Under the pieces are notes generated by a model that worked only from the letters and a program-made list of their open reading frames with translations, was not told the DNA's origin and did not search any database. Positions 21,541 through 32,078 of a DNA stretch of 64,000 nucleotides are shown piece after piece (position 1 is the first letter of the stretch; each line of letters opens with the position of its first letter). A program made the position numbers and the translations under genes. Location: contig JARGSG010000032.1 of NCBI GenBank assembly GCA_030374805.1, positions 248,001-312,000 on the forward strand. The letters run 5' to 3'. Origin of the DNA: Gracilaria gracilis (Eukaryota > Rhodophyta > Florideophyceae > Gracilariales > Gracilariaceae).

Positions 21541-22784
21541 TCAGCAATTTATTTTCTCGCCATTGAAACGCCTTCGCATCACGTGCCACAATCCCGACCG
21601 TTTCATATCAACGCCCATGCTCCATATTACGCTCGTCTCTGCGTACGCACAGCAGTCCACCTCCGCTCCCCTCAATGCAAAATTGCTGCCTAGAAGGCGG
21701 CTCCTTCCTCGCTTGCATCATCCACTCCATTCAAAAGGTTCAGAAGCTTTCCGCACTCTCTAGGTGGCAATCATGCTTTCCTACAATGCTTCTTGCATCT
21801 TGTCGCTCCCCTAAATCACTGAAATCTGCTTCTACAGCGTCTTGGTTCAAATTTACTCCCATAAGTTCTCCACCTTGTTCAGATTTTCGTTCACCGCCTC
21901 CTACCTTTTCAAATCGCCCTTCTCAACTTCTCCAATTAATTATGGTGCAAGCGCATCACTGACAATATCAACCTTTTTGGCTCACTTTCAGCTTCTTTCA
22001 CCCCAGCCGCTCCTTATCGAGAGCTGAATAGCATCCCCCACTCTACCAAAATTTAACTCGTTCCGCATGCCCTCTGTAACTTCCTTCATCCTTGTTTCAT
22101 CTGCAGGCCCACCTGCTTCTCCTTTCCTGACGCCCATGGCACTTCTTACCGCTCTCACCCAATCTTTGGAAGATACTGCGTCTATAACTACAAAGCTAAG
22201 AACATCCTCTCCATCTTGCAAGGCACCTGCCGTAAACGTCTATGCCACAGATGACACAACTCCCGATCCAGCTTCCCTCACCACATTCCCCCCTTTTCCG
22301 CTGGACCCCACAACCAGACCGCCCGTCTCTCTCAAGAATATATAAGGTTTCTTCTCGCCAGGAAGCCAAAAATCTGCCGCAAAAACTAACGAAGAAGCCA
22401 TTGATGCCCTACACTTCATTCTCATTGCAAATTGTTTCTTCCTCTTTGAGTTTTACCATCCTTTCAAAACCACTATTGTCCTATCCCCTTACAACACCTT
22501 CAAGTTCGAGCCACTTCCTAACTTCTACTTCGGGATTTCCAAGCTCATGTAGCTCACATTCATTGCTACAAATAGATCAGGAGCACTCCTCACCCCACGC
22601 CGTTCTTCCAATCTCGATGATAATTCAACTCCGTCCGTTCTTTCCTCAAATATGTAAACACCATAATCAGACCTATCAAAATACACTCGCCGGACAGCGG
22701 GATGAACAACGACTTTTCCAATCCCGAGAACAGTCAAACCCGTAACCGGAACTTCACCGTCGGTGGCGTACGTGGTAGAATCTA
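21541..22784 (-). pseudogene. Unidentified gene, C-terminal part, 15 in-frame stops without frameshift
   Basis: A single minus-strand frame of 414 codons reads as convincing protein, for example VVVHPAVRRVYFDRSDYG, AADFWLPGEKKPYIFLR, LSFVVIDAVSSKDWVRAV and a long amphipathic, Glu/Lys-rich C-terminus. It is broken by TAG 22525, TAA 22489, TAA 22453, TAG 22240, TGA 21988, TGA 21982, TAA 21940, TAG 21901, TAA 21853, TGA 21847, TAG 21832, 21811, 21781 and 21760, and TGA 21718. No frame change is needed. Every stop is one C-to-T or G-to-A step from Gln, Arg or Trp. The right edge abuts the LTR of Copia-2, and the 5' part resumes at 26104. I do not recognise the family. It could be a host gene or the gag of a retroelement. 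Confidence 0.6.
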
Positions 22785-23067
22785 TGATAGGTTCTTCAAT
22801 AATAAAACTTCACGATGAACACACTGGTTGACTTTTTTTGGTTGTCAAAGAAGAAATTTCCCTCATCTTTTATACTGTTTTAGAACCTCGGACAATTTCT
22901 AAGATAGAAATAAACAGAGTTCTACAATATTCGTCTATAGGCGTTTTCAGGGTTCCAGGGTGTTCTAGATATATGTGATTCTAATTATTTTCTATATGCT
23001 CCTAGATTCCTCTACAACATTGTAGACGATTTGAAACTTGAAAATATACTTCGTAGTAGTCCATAAC
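22785..23067 (-). repeat. 3' LTR of Copia-2
   Basis: It begins TGATAGGTTCTTCAATAA and ends near CCATAAC. It matches 25861-26103 throughout with many substitutions and small indels (shared blocks such as GTTCTAGATATATG and TTATTTTCTATATGC). Confidence 0.75.
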
Positions 23068-23227
23068 GCAGATTTTGTTCAATCTTTCTCATTCAAACCA
23101 TTCTGTGGTATATAAATTCCCATACCTTCACAACGTTTTAGATGATTTAAATATCCAAGTGGTTTCGCCAAAATTTCAGCAATCATATGATCTTACGCCA
23201 TATATTGTAACTCGACATTTTCCTTGG

Positions 23228-25732
23228 CTACATGATATCCAACCAAATGGTATCTGACGTCAATGTGTTTTCTTCTTTCACTGCGCACATGATTCCGTGA
23301 AAGAGCAACTGCACCCTGAATCTTGCAGTCCATTCAAAAGAATCATCGCGCGGGAGATCTAGTCCTTCTTCGTACATCCCTTTCAACCATAGTCCTTCTC
23401 TCACAGCTAGAGAGAGTGCGACATAACCGTTAACGGTTGATTGTGCAACCAACGGTTGCTTCTTCGACTTCCAACTAACGAGTGCTCCAGACTGTGAAAG
23501 AAATACAGCAGTGGACTTTCGATCACTAGTATCTCCCGCAAAATCGGCGTCTTAGTAGCCAACACAGTGAAGGTTATCCTCCTTACGCTTTAAAATAAGA
23601 CCAGCATTTTGTGTCCCTTTCCGGTATAGTAAAAACTTATTCGCTGCTTTCTGATGCACTTCACAAAACTTGTCCTTGGCGCGACTTAGAAACAAAACAG
23701 CAAACGCAATGTCTCGTCGACAAGTGTTTCAAAGATAAATGAACGCCCCCAAGGACTCCTTGAAAGGATACTTTTCCTTCATTTCTACGCTTCTGTGTGA
23801 GATACTTCCCAAAAAATTACGTTCCATTGGATTCTTCACAGTAGAGCAGTCTTACATGCTAAAGTTCTCCAAAAAAGGAGGATCATTGGTGGATTGCGTA
23901 CTTTCATCATTCCATGAGCACAATTGAAATTGGTTGCCATTACTAGGAACTTCGCATCATATTTTTCTACTCGGAGGCTATTATGTTCGGATAGCTTTTT
24001 CACCAGGCCTTTCATCAATGTATGGTCCTTACCGGCGATAAGATCATCGTCGACATAAATAATAGGGATTATTCTGGAGGCTCCGGGAGACGAAAAGTAC
24101 AACGCAGGGTCATGCTGAGTGCACTGCAGTTCTAATTCAAGGATTATGGGATGAGTGAAATCTCGGAAGGCCCTTGAGGCCTGCTTCAAACCATAGATTG
24201 ACGGCGCAACATGCACACGTCATTTTTACTTCCCTCAACCACAAAGGCAGGGAATCGTTCCATATACACTTCATCTTCCAGTCTTCCATATATAAACGCA
24301 CCCTTTATATTCACTCGTAGAAATGAAAGTCCTAATTGCGCGATCAGTGCCGGAACCATACGAACGGTGGTATACTTCACCACAGGGGCAAATACATCAG
24401 TATAGTCAAAACCATATGACTGCATGAAGCCTTGAGCCACAAGTCTGGCTATATGGCGTGTGACTTCACTACGACGTTCCTTTTGCGATCAAAAACCCAT
24501 CGAGACCCTATTGCTGCAACATTATCAGATCGCCTAATCAGTTCCACAACCTCCTTTTCCTTGAGGTTTTCTACCTCAGAGTGCATAGCCTCTACCCAGT
24601 TCTCACATTCTTCAAAATTCATTGCTACCTCAAATGAAGTTGGAAGTGCACCATGAGTACCCGTAACATGGAGTTCATGAACAATGCAAAGACCTATTCA
24701 GGTTTGTAACGGTGCGGGTCAGATCGTAAACGGGTTGATCTACGTGGTCCCGTATCCTCAGAAAAAGTATGCGCAGAATTAGTTACGACTTTTGATTGAT
24801 TCCCACCTTTGTTTGATTGTGGCTCTGGGGTATCATGCTGAATTACATTGTGATCAGAGGCTCTAGCATGAACAGTTTCACTGCCAACCTCAATACAGCT
24901 TTCAAAAATGTCAGCCAGGCTATAACTGGTATAGAAGAGCTCCTTTTCAGAATCCCATCCAGGATTGCGTTCATCAAAAGTCACGTCACGGGAAACCGTA
25001 CACTCAATTGTGCCCGGGTGGAGTGTTTTGTAAAAATTACCTCTTTCAAATCCTACTAGCGCCCCTTTCTTTGCACTTGCGCCATACTTCCCCCTGCAGA
25101 GTTCCTTGGGGAGATGAACATATTTCGTTGCTCCATACACTCTAAAATGGCACAAGTTGGGTCTTTTATTCCAGACAGTTTCAAACGGAGTTAGCCCTGC
25201 ATGGCTTGCGACGGTAAAAATTTTGTTTCTCAAGTAGTTTGTGGTATAGACAGCTTCTTTCCAGAGTTTCTCACGTCCATTGATAGGCTGTAGATTCTCA
25301 AACAAAGATCTTGCCATATCACTTAGAGTTCTGTTAAGCCTCTCAGACTTTCTATTAGATTCCAGAGTGAGGGAGATATAGGTTCACACCTTTTGCCGCG
25401 CTCTTTCAATCATTCAACGAGTTCACGCGAAACTTACTCTTCTGCATTGTCTATTTGAACTCGTTTGACCTTCTTCTCAGTTGCAGTATCCAGTTCAACA
25501 ATCATCTCTGTAACAGCCGCTTGTACTTCTGACCTTTGCCTCAGAAATGAGCAGCATTTTCTGTTAGATCCGGGGCCTGCTCCACTCTTAAAACGATATT
25601 CCAAAGCCCTTTGCTCTTCAACACAAGTTGAATAATCTTAGACCACACGAAACAATTTGTAGAATTCATCACTGATAGCTTCACCTTCTGCACATCAATA
25701 AGACTGCTTAATTCATTTCGTATAGAACCCAT
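23228..25732 (-). pseudogene. Copia-2 gag-pol remnants
   Basis: The Gag N-terminus starts at 25732 (MGSIRNELSSL, then NSTNCFVWSKIIQLVLKS). Integrase remnants span 25520-24700, with RVQIDNAEE and RLNRTLSDMARSL-like sequence split across frames and NGREKLWKEAVYTTNYLRN. RT spans 24440-23836: DYTDVFAPVVKYTTVRM, SIYGLKQASRAFRDF and YVDDDLIAG, with the catalytic Asp pair intact. An RNase H piece is at 23452-23228 (LVAQSTVNGYVALSLAVREG). Several frameshifts and stops separate these parts. Gag joins integrase within about 200 bases, so protease and part of gag are missing. Confidence 0.8.
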
Positions 25733-25860
25733 CGTGTGACCACAACAAATACGAAACGATACTTCTCAACTACAAAAAAAGATTGATTGAGAAGCAAGGC
25801 GCAGACCAAAAAAACAAAAAACCTTAAAGACCACAGCAGTAGTCAGGGCCCATAACCTAT

Positions 25861-26103
25861 GATAGGCTCTTCAATAATGCAACTTTACGATGAACATACT
25901 GGTTGAATTCACTGAGGAAATGTCCTTCATCTTTCAATAATTCTAAAATAGACATAAACAGTTTCCTACAATGCTCTTCTATAAACGTTTCCAGAATGTT
26001 CTAGATATATGAAATTCTACTTATTTTCTATATGCCTCTAGGTGCTTTTAAAACATTGTAGACAAATAAAAACGTGAAAATGTATTTCGTTGTAGCCCAT
26101 AAC
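25861..26103 (-). repeat. 5' LTR of Copia-2
   Basis: Begins TGATAGGCTCTTCAATAA and ends near CCATAAC. It is the diverged partner of 22785-23067. Confidence 0.75.
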
Positions 26104-26435
26104 TTAAATTCTGTATCATAATCGAAAGATAAGGCTGCCTCGAACTCGACATGGTTTTCACATTCATCAGCGCCTTCTTGTAACGCTACCAAAACAAACT
26201 AAATGCAGCTTCCATCAATTATCTTTTCTCCGCGTACTAGGGTCTTCCCCGCACCTCATTGTTCGATACATATCCTTCGCCAAATGGACAGACTTTCGCC
26301 TCTCAAACCTTCATAATCGCTGTCCTGGGCCCACAACTTACTTCTATCTTTCACATCTTCAAGTTCCATATCCTCGACCACATCGTGAGAAGAGGATTGC
26401 CACTTCGGGGGCCTCCAGGTCAACGATGGCCGCAT
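26104..26435 (-). pseudogene. Unidentified gene, N-terminal part (split by Copia-2)
   Basis: The ATG at 26435 opens MRPSLTWRPPKWQSSSHDV and continues through an acidic stretch to FEAALSFDYDTEF at the LTR edge. Two in-frame stops, TGA at 26256 and TAG at 26199, fall within about 110 codons, again without a frameshift. Removing the 3.3 kb Copia-2 insertion would join this to the frame at 22784 (DSTTYATDGEVPVTG). The junction fits one gene by strand and character, but I cannot prove continuity. Confidence 0.5.
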
Positions 26436-27534
26436 GTTTTATAACTTCCCCACACTACTCAACTCACGATACTCCAAAAGCAATAAAACACAGGTCCGCC
26501 GCACGTGAGGGATATTTGGCGCGATTCACCGATCCAACCCCATCCAAGACGGGAGCTGCATTTCAACCGACTGCTAAATAACTTTCTTCTTCTCTGGCTT
26601 CGCCTCTCTATTCCTGTCCCGCCAGCCCGATTTCGTTCGTGATTGCAAACATATCTAATTATCTGATCTTATCAACACCTAAGAATTCTTTCACTCCAAT
26701 ACCCACTTCAAACCCAAATCTTTTCAAGACCTCTTATTCTTTTAGGCATTTTAACATTCCTTCAAGCTGCGGGACTGAGGCCTTAAATTAGAAGGCCAAG
26801 GTATGAAACACGAGATACTTGAAGTGCTTGGAACAACCCACGTCATCTGCTCCACCATTCTCACCGCGCAGCAACCAAGGATGTACGTCTAGAGTGAAGG
26901 CTCTCTCTCGTTTGATCGAGGCACAAATGACATTGTCTATGATGAAAAGAGGTGCATTTTGCTCTTCAGATTCTTGGGTTCGCAAAGTCAGAAAAGGTAA
27001 GGGCCAATAATGACATGAGCAAATCTAAGACATTTCTTTGTGAAATGGAAACTTCTTCGGAAATAGCAGCAGATGCAGTATATGGGACAAGATGCTGTTG
27101 CTCCATGTCCCACAGTTCGATAGTCTCTCCGAAAAGCCTCAAAAACAGGTAGTTCGTACAGTCAAAGCGCATTGATGGGTATACCAGGAGGGCTCTCCAA
27201 AGCTCCCTTTGCTACTATTCACTTGTTCGCTATGGGCCCTCCAACATTTTCAGTGAATGCAAAAGATATACCGTAGAAATTCGAACCTTCATTCCGAGAG
27301 TTTGTAAAAGAACCCGGATGAATCCTCCGCTGCGAGACATGGTTCAGGTACCAGAGGTATGAAGTACGTTTCTTAGAGCGACAGTAGTTGAAATTTAGAC
27401 TAGTGTGGGGACGTCTGCTTACGTACAAAGACATATCTTCTCTCGGTCGTGCTGGTCCAATTCAATTGAGTGTCTGGTATTTCTAAAGAGCTTCCAAATG
27501 AACTATAAGCAGAGAAAAAGAAGGTAAGCATTCT
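26436..27534. other. Region with unassigned minus-strand coding fragments
   Basis: Two overlapping minus-strand frames (27172-26966, 26985-26788) look like one protein broken by a frameshift near 26975 (FDCTNYLFLRLFGETIELWD ... RAFTLDVHPWLLRG). No family is recognised. The remainder shows nothing. Confidence 0.35.
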
Positions 27535-27592
27535 CAGTGGAAATGCGTGATACATTTTATATATATATATTATATCTCTGGGAAGTGCGGGA
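27535..27592. repeat. Partial copy of MITE-B (terminal part)
   Basis: CTCAGTGGAAATGCGTGATAC followed, after an AT run, by ATATCTCTGGG matches one end of the elements at 29592 and 55407. The other end was not found, so this copy is truncated. Confidence 0.45.
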
Positions 27593-28134
27593 AGAGCAGA
27601 AGAGAGAGTAAAACCTACAGAATATAAAACTAAAAAACCAAGGAGCTTCACAACCAAGGAAACAAGTGGAAGAAAAGTAAAAGGCAGCACTCATTTCTTT
27701 AAGAAAATAGAATACATAGCTCGCAAGATCCCCATTTCTCAACTGTTTGACATTGTTTGCTTAATTGATTACACTCTACGACAAACCTACACTAAATAAT
27801 CTTTCAATTCTTGAACGAAACGGTAGGACGAAAGGGCTTTTGCCCCACTCTCCTTGTTTTTGGTTTTCTTCCACGTCTGGCCCGAAGAACTCCAGCCGAG
27901 ACACAGCTAAAAAGGGCTGTGGCGCTCGAAGCCACCAAAACGAAGGTACAGAAAGAGGAAGGAAAAGGAATAGTAGCCTTCGGTTTCAAGCACAGCGGTG
28001 GCCCAAAAGGAAAGAAGCACAGCGAGAGTATTCTGAAGCTACCAGCAGGATCTCCCGTTCACATATTTTGAGACACGTCGAAAATTTGGGAAGGCCCTTC
28101 TCCATTCATATAAGTCGAGGGTGACACTCTAATT
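27593..28134. other. Unassigned stretch upstream of Copia-3
   Basis: A short plus-strand frame at 27811-28071 has no recognised domain. Nothing else is seen. Confidence 0.35.
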
Positions 28135-29305
28135 GTGCAGTTACCACATGGGGGGAGGGTCTTGAGATCTAACGTCGTCAAACCTGTTACAAAATCTAAT
28201 TTGGAGCTGACTACTTCGAACCCAAAAAATCGCAAGGTGAGTGGAGGTTTGACTGATGATGATTGGATTGAAACCCGGTTATTAGAGGGTGGTGATTTTG
28301 ACCAGTCTTTGAAGAACAATCAAGATGATGAATTTGACTCGTCTTTGAAGAAGAATGCAGATGGAGAAATATCGGATGTTCTCTTGACCATAATGTTCGG
28401 CATTTCCACAACAGCCAAAAATGTGACATATGAGAGACATGGAAAATTCTTCACTGTGTCGAGGCGAAAGGAGCTTTCTGAATTACTGAAGAAAATACCT
28501 TCGAAGTTGTTAGTACTGAGGCTATTCCGGACAACACCAGAATATTCGGTAGTCGATGAATGGAGCTTGTGAAGACTGTTTATGGCCATACATTTGACAA
28601 ATCACGAATAGTGGGTCAAACTTTCCGGAACAAAGGGGACTTACAGATTGCCACAAAGTGTTCTACAGTATCACGCCTAGATCGACGAGTTGCATTATCT
28701 GTCGCGGTTTTGTTCATGAACTACAACACATATGTCAGGGACATATCCCAAGAACACATTCAATCCGCCTCTCCAATAAAACAAAATATTTACCTTACAC
28801 CACCAAAAGAATTGCGTTTGGAGAAAAACAAGGTTCTGCGTGTTCTCAAACCGCTCTATGGTATCCCAAAGAGTGGTATTTATTGGTTTGTTACGTACCA
28901 TGCTGACCACAAGAACCATTGGTCATTCTTTCAACGAAACCAGACATTTGTCTACTCTACAGGCAAAATGAGAATTTTTTGGAAGGAATCGTTGCTATGC
29001 AAGTAGAAGATTCGTTTGTAATCGGAAGAGAACATTTTTGGTTGGATGAGGAAAAAGAATGCAAGAGATTTGAAACCGTGCAAAGCAAGCAGAGAAAGAT
29101 TTGGCAAAGTGCAATGAGTATAGATTTTAATGGAGCAGGGAGATGTAAATTGAACCAGAACGTTTTCACGATATCTCAGGTTTCTCAGTATTACGCAAAG
29201 GAAGGGTTCTCTGTTTTACTCTTCGGAATAGCCCAGGGAAAAATCTTGAAAGAAGAAGTAATGGATGTTAAAAGTGATTCCTATACGAGGGCACTGGAAC
29301 AATAA
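28135..29305 (+). pseudogene. Copia-3: reverse transcriptase remnant of a second Copia lineage
   Basis: Three overlapping frames on one strand make up one RT. The first ends with the block preceding RT (TVSRRKELSELLKK). The second carries SRLDRRVALSVAVLF, RDISQEHIQSAS and LKPLYGIPKSGIYWFVTYH. The third carries DICLLYRQNENFLEGIVAMQV and FNGAGRCKLNQNVFTISQ. This resembles the Copia RT type common in fungi (Asp-Ile-Ser-Gln, LKPLYGIPESG) and differs from Copia-1 and Copia-2. There are two frameshifts. No gag, integrase or LTR was found. The RNase H part appears to be missing. Confidence 0.65.
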
Positions 29306-29591
29306 TTTGAAGGAGAACAACCTCATAAAATTGTCATCAAGGCCTGAATTTACTGAATATTCCATGAATGTGATTTTTGAAAGAATTAACTTCCGTGGAA
29401 GTACAAGGGTCACTTCCAACTACCAAGTAATGATATCCGAATGAAAATGGGTTTTGATATGATCAACTCAAGGTATTCTCCATTCGGCGAAGTGTTGGTA
29501 ACGATAAAGCCTTTCTACCTGGACGGCAGCTTCGTTCAGAGCAATGCTTTGCTTTATGGTATTCTCATGGTCTAGTTCTTTTGTCTGGATA

Positions 29592-30011
29592 CCCAGTGGA
29601 AATCAGAGTTACACATATGATATGGGTTGGAAATATTTGAAGCAGAATTTGGGAGGTTATGATACAATTCAGATACGTGTTTAGTTTATCGTTAAATTAG
29701 GTATCATACTTGGGTAAGTCTCACGAAAGGTCTTGATACGGATCCGATGTATTTAGAGTATACTTCTGAGGGAGAGAGGATATGGCAAATATCAGAGTAT
29801 ATAGTGCTTGTATCGCAAATGTGGGAAATAGCAACAAAGATATATCACATATATATATATATTTTCCACCTCTGAAGTATACCAAAATTTATCGGTATTA
29901 TATCATTTCTACATATCTTTCATATCTGTACTATAAGATTTTCAAACTAATCATACGTTTTACAGAGATATCATATCAACGTTCAGCCTGTATCACGGAT
30001 TTCCACTGGGG
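29592..30011 (+). mobile_element. MITE-B copy 1, about 420 bp with 13-base inverted ends
   Basis: It starts CCCAGTGGAAATC and ends GATTTCCACTGGG, a perfect 13-base terminal inverted repeat. The flanks read GGATA on the left and GATAT on the right, compatible with a 4-5 base duplication. The interior aligns end to end with the reverse complement of 55407-55820. There is no transposase, so it is non-autonomous. Confidence 0.7.
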
Positions 30012-30690
30012 ATATGAAGGGCACTTTGTCGGAAAGAATCGTGACCTGTTGTACTGCTTGGCACTGGCTGCGTGACCAAGGATGGTCTCCACTGTTGATA
30101 AAAAGGAGGATTTGAAGGCCACCACTATCCGAGTTGGACAAACAGTTGAAACGTGTCGAAGGATGGACGACCGAAGTCTAGCATCTGCTTCCAAACACAC
30201 ACAATACCTGGGCTACATGCTGCTGGAGAGAGATCCGAAAGAGCAACGGATGGGTTCCTCTCAATCGCTGCTTTTATGGAAAGAATTATGGTTTTGGAAA
30301 AGATTCCCGACTGGGTTGATCAATTTGGATTTCATAAAGCTTCCGTGGCGACGGAGGAGCTTGAGAAAGAGGCTGCAAAGTACTAACGAGGATCGTCGCA
30401 GAACTTTACATAATCGGGAGCCGGGCAGAGTATTACGGCCACATCATGGGGTTTTTGTGGGAAACATTTACTACCTAGAAGGATTCTGCTCACTTTGAAT
30501 GAACCTCTTTTCTTTGATATTCTAACTATAGATGATTTCGAAATTATGAACGCTATGAAAAAACAAAAGGCATGAGTACTGGGATACCATGTATCAGCCG
30601 ACAAGCGCTCTGTGTGAAATAGCAGGGAGACGTTAGCTACGGTGCGTAAAGAGTGTAAAATACGCGACGTTACCCTCAGATGCAACCTCC
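30012..30690 (+). other. Unassigned coding-like remnants
   Basis: A plus-strand frame at 30153-30386 (MERIMVLEKIPDWVDQFGFH) and its continuation after in-frame stops look protein-like, but I recognise no family. Confidence 0.35.
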
Positions 30691-30698
30691 TCCCCTTG
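30691..30698. repeat. Left target duplication of hAT
   Basis: TCCCCTTG directly left of the terminal repeat. The same eight bases lie at 34275-34282. Confidence 0.85.
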
Positions 30699-31039
30699 TA
30701 TAGAAATGTTCACAAAACGTTTTGAATAAAATCTAACATTTTAAACCAGTTTTAAACGTATTTAGAAAGAGGACACGTTCAAAAAAACGTTCAATTCTCT
30801 TACAGTGAAGCCATAGTACTGTAATTTCGTTACACTTCCAGCCTTCACATTCCGACCACCAGAAGACAATTTGGGTTCAGAACCCGCGACCAGCGCTCCC
30901 CTCTCCCTCCGGCCACCTTCCCAAGAGACTTCGTCGCTGCACACGACGCGTCGCATATCAAAAGCACAGCGTTCCACGCGCCCAGCGTAGCGCTCGCGCA
31001 CTGTACCCCGCGCGCAGCCAAGCGTACTCGGGTGGGAGC

Positions 31040-31177
31040 GCAGCTGAACAAGCGCAGCCAGACGCGAGTGCAGCCCAACGCGGGCAACAAAACGCGAACG
31101 CAGCCTAGCGCGGGCAGCTGGACGCGAGCGCAGCACCACGTGAGAAGCAGGCCGTAAGCGCAACCCGACGCGTGCAC
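31040..31177. repeat. 30-base GC-rich minisatellite inside hAT
   Basis: Four full units start at 31040, 31070, 31100 and 31130 with a partial fifth (GCAGC at each start, then CGCG-rich sequence). The period is a multiple of three, so a 10-residue Arg-rich repeat can be read on the minus strand. I regard that frame as a by-product. Confidence 0.7.
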
Positions 31178-32078
31178 ATTAGGCCCTCTCAGCGTACCCT
31201 GCGCACTGCTCACAGCGTGAATACCGTACGAAAGGCGCACTGCACGCAACGTTCTGACTTCGAAATGCGTCTTTTGCACAGAGTGGCAAACTTGTGCAAA
31301 TGCAGCTGATACGACGAAACGTGCCGACACTAAGGTTATGCAGAGGACGTTTGGATAGGAGATCCACTAGGCGGAACGATATGCACGGTACATTAGTTTG
31401 GAGAATGCAGGGAGACAGTGTAAAGGAGTTAATTCTGCAAGGTACAACGCGCTAATAGGCTACTCATTATAATGACGAAGACGCCGCGCTAATTCTGGGA
31501 AGGACGACAAGGACTGGGGTAACCACACAATGAAGGTCAAATACCCACAAAAAGGGGAAAGCTCCAGTAAGAACATAGCTTTTGGAAACTGTAGCGGGGA
31601 TAGACGTTATCAAACAACGATACAGTAATGTCTGCATTGGGAATGTCGAAGATGCAGATGCAACGTGGAGGGTGGGCGTTATGGATGCAGTACAGATGAG
31701 TAGAATGAAGGTGGACGAAGGCTGTTTACATTCTTTTCCGTACATTCTCGCTTCTTTAACTCAACAGTACTACCGCAATGATAATGCAAGATGGTAAGAA
31801 GGTTTCAGCGAAAGCGTGAGTGGATGGTTTATTGGCTGATACCACGAACCAAACTAGGACTATAGTGGTAGAAAGGTATTTGGTATGGTTGGACGTGGAG
31901 AGCCGCATGGCTTATTGTGCTATAACAGAGATGCTTGTGAGCGCTTTGAGAAGGAAGCGCACCCGCATGCCCGTCAATTGTTGTCATGGTCTTGGTCTCC
32001 GAAAACAATGATATCAGGAATGGACGAAGGGTTTTCGATCTCCGCGAGGCTCGATTCCAGCAAAACCAACTCGTCGTT

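Larger units (their letters stand above)
22785..26103 (-). mobile_element. Copia-2: old, internally deleted Copia element
   Basis: Two related but clearly diverged repeats (22785-23067 and 25861-26103) flank remnants of Copia genes in the order gag, integrase, RT, RNase H on the minus strand. The element splits the unidentified gene at 21541-26435. The middle of gag, the protease and the zinc domain are deleted. LTR limits are approximate because the ends are degenerate. Confidence 0.8.

Noticed and set aside
29782-30075. Conserved peptide RDII...YHGFPLG shared by three loci as a protein family
   Set aside because: The similarity is at DNA level, covers an element with inverted ends and no open frame, and is better explained as MITE-B copies.
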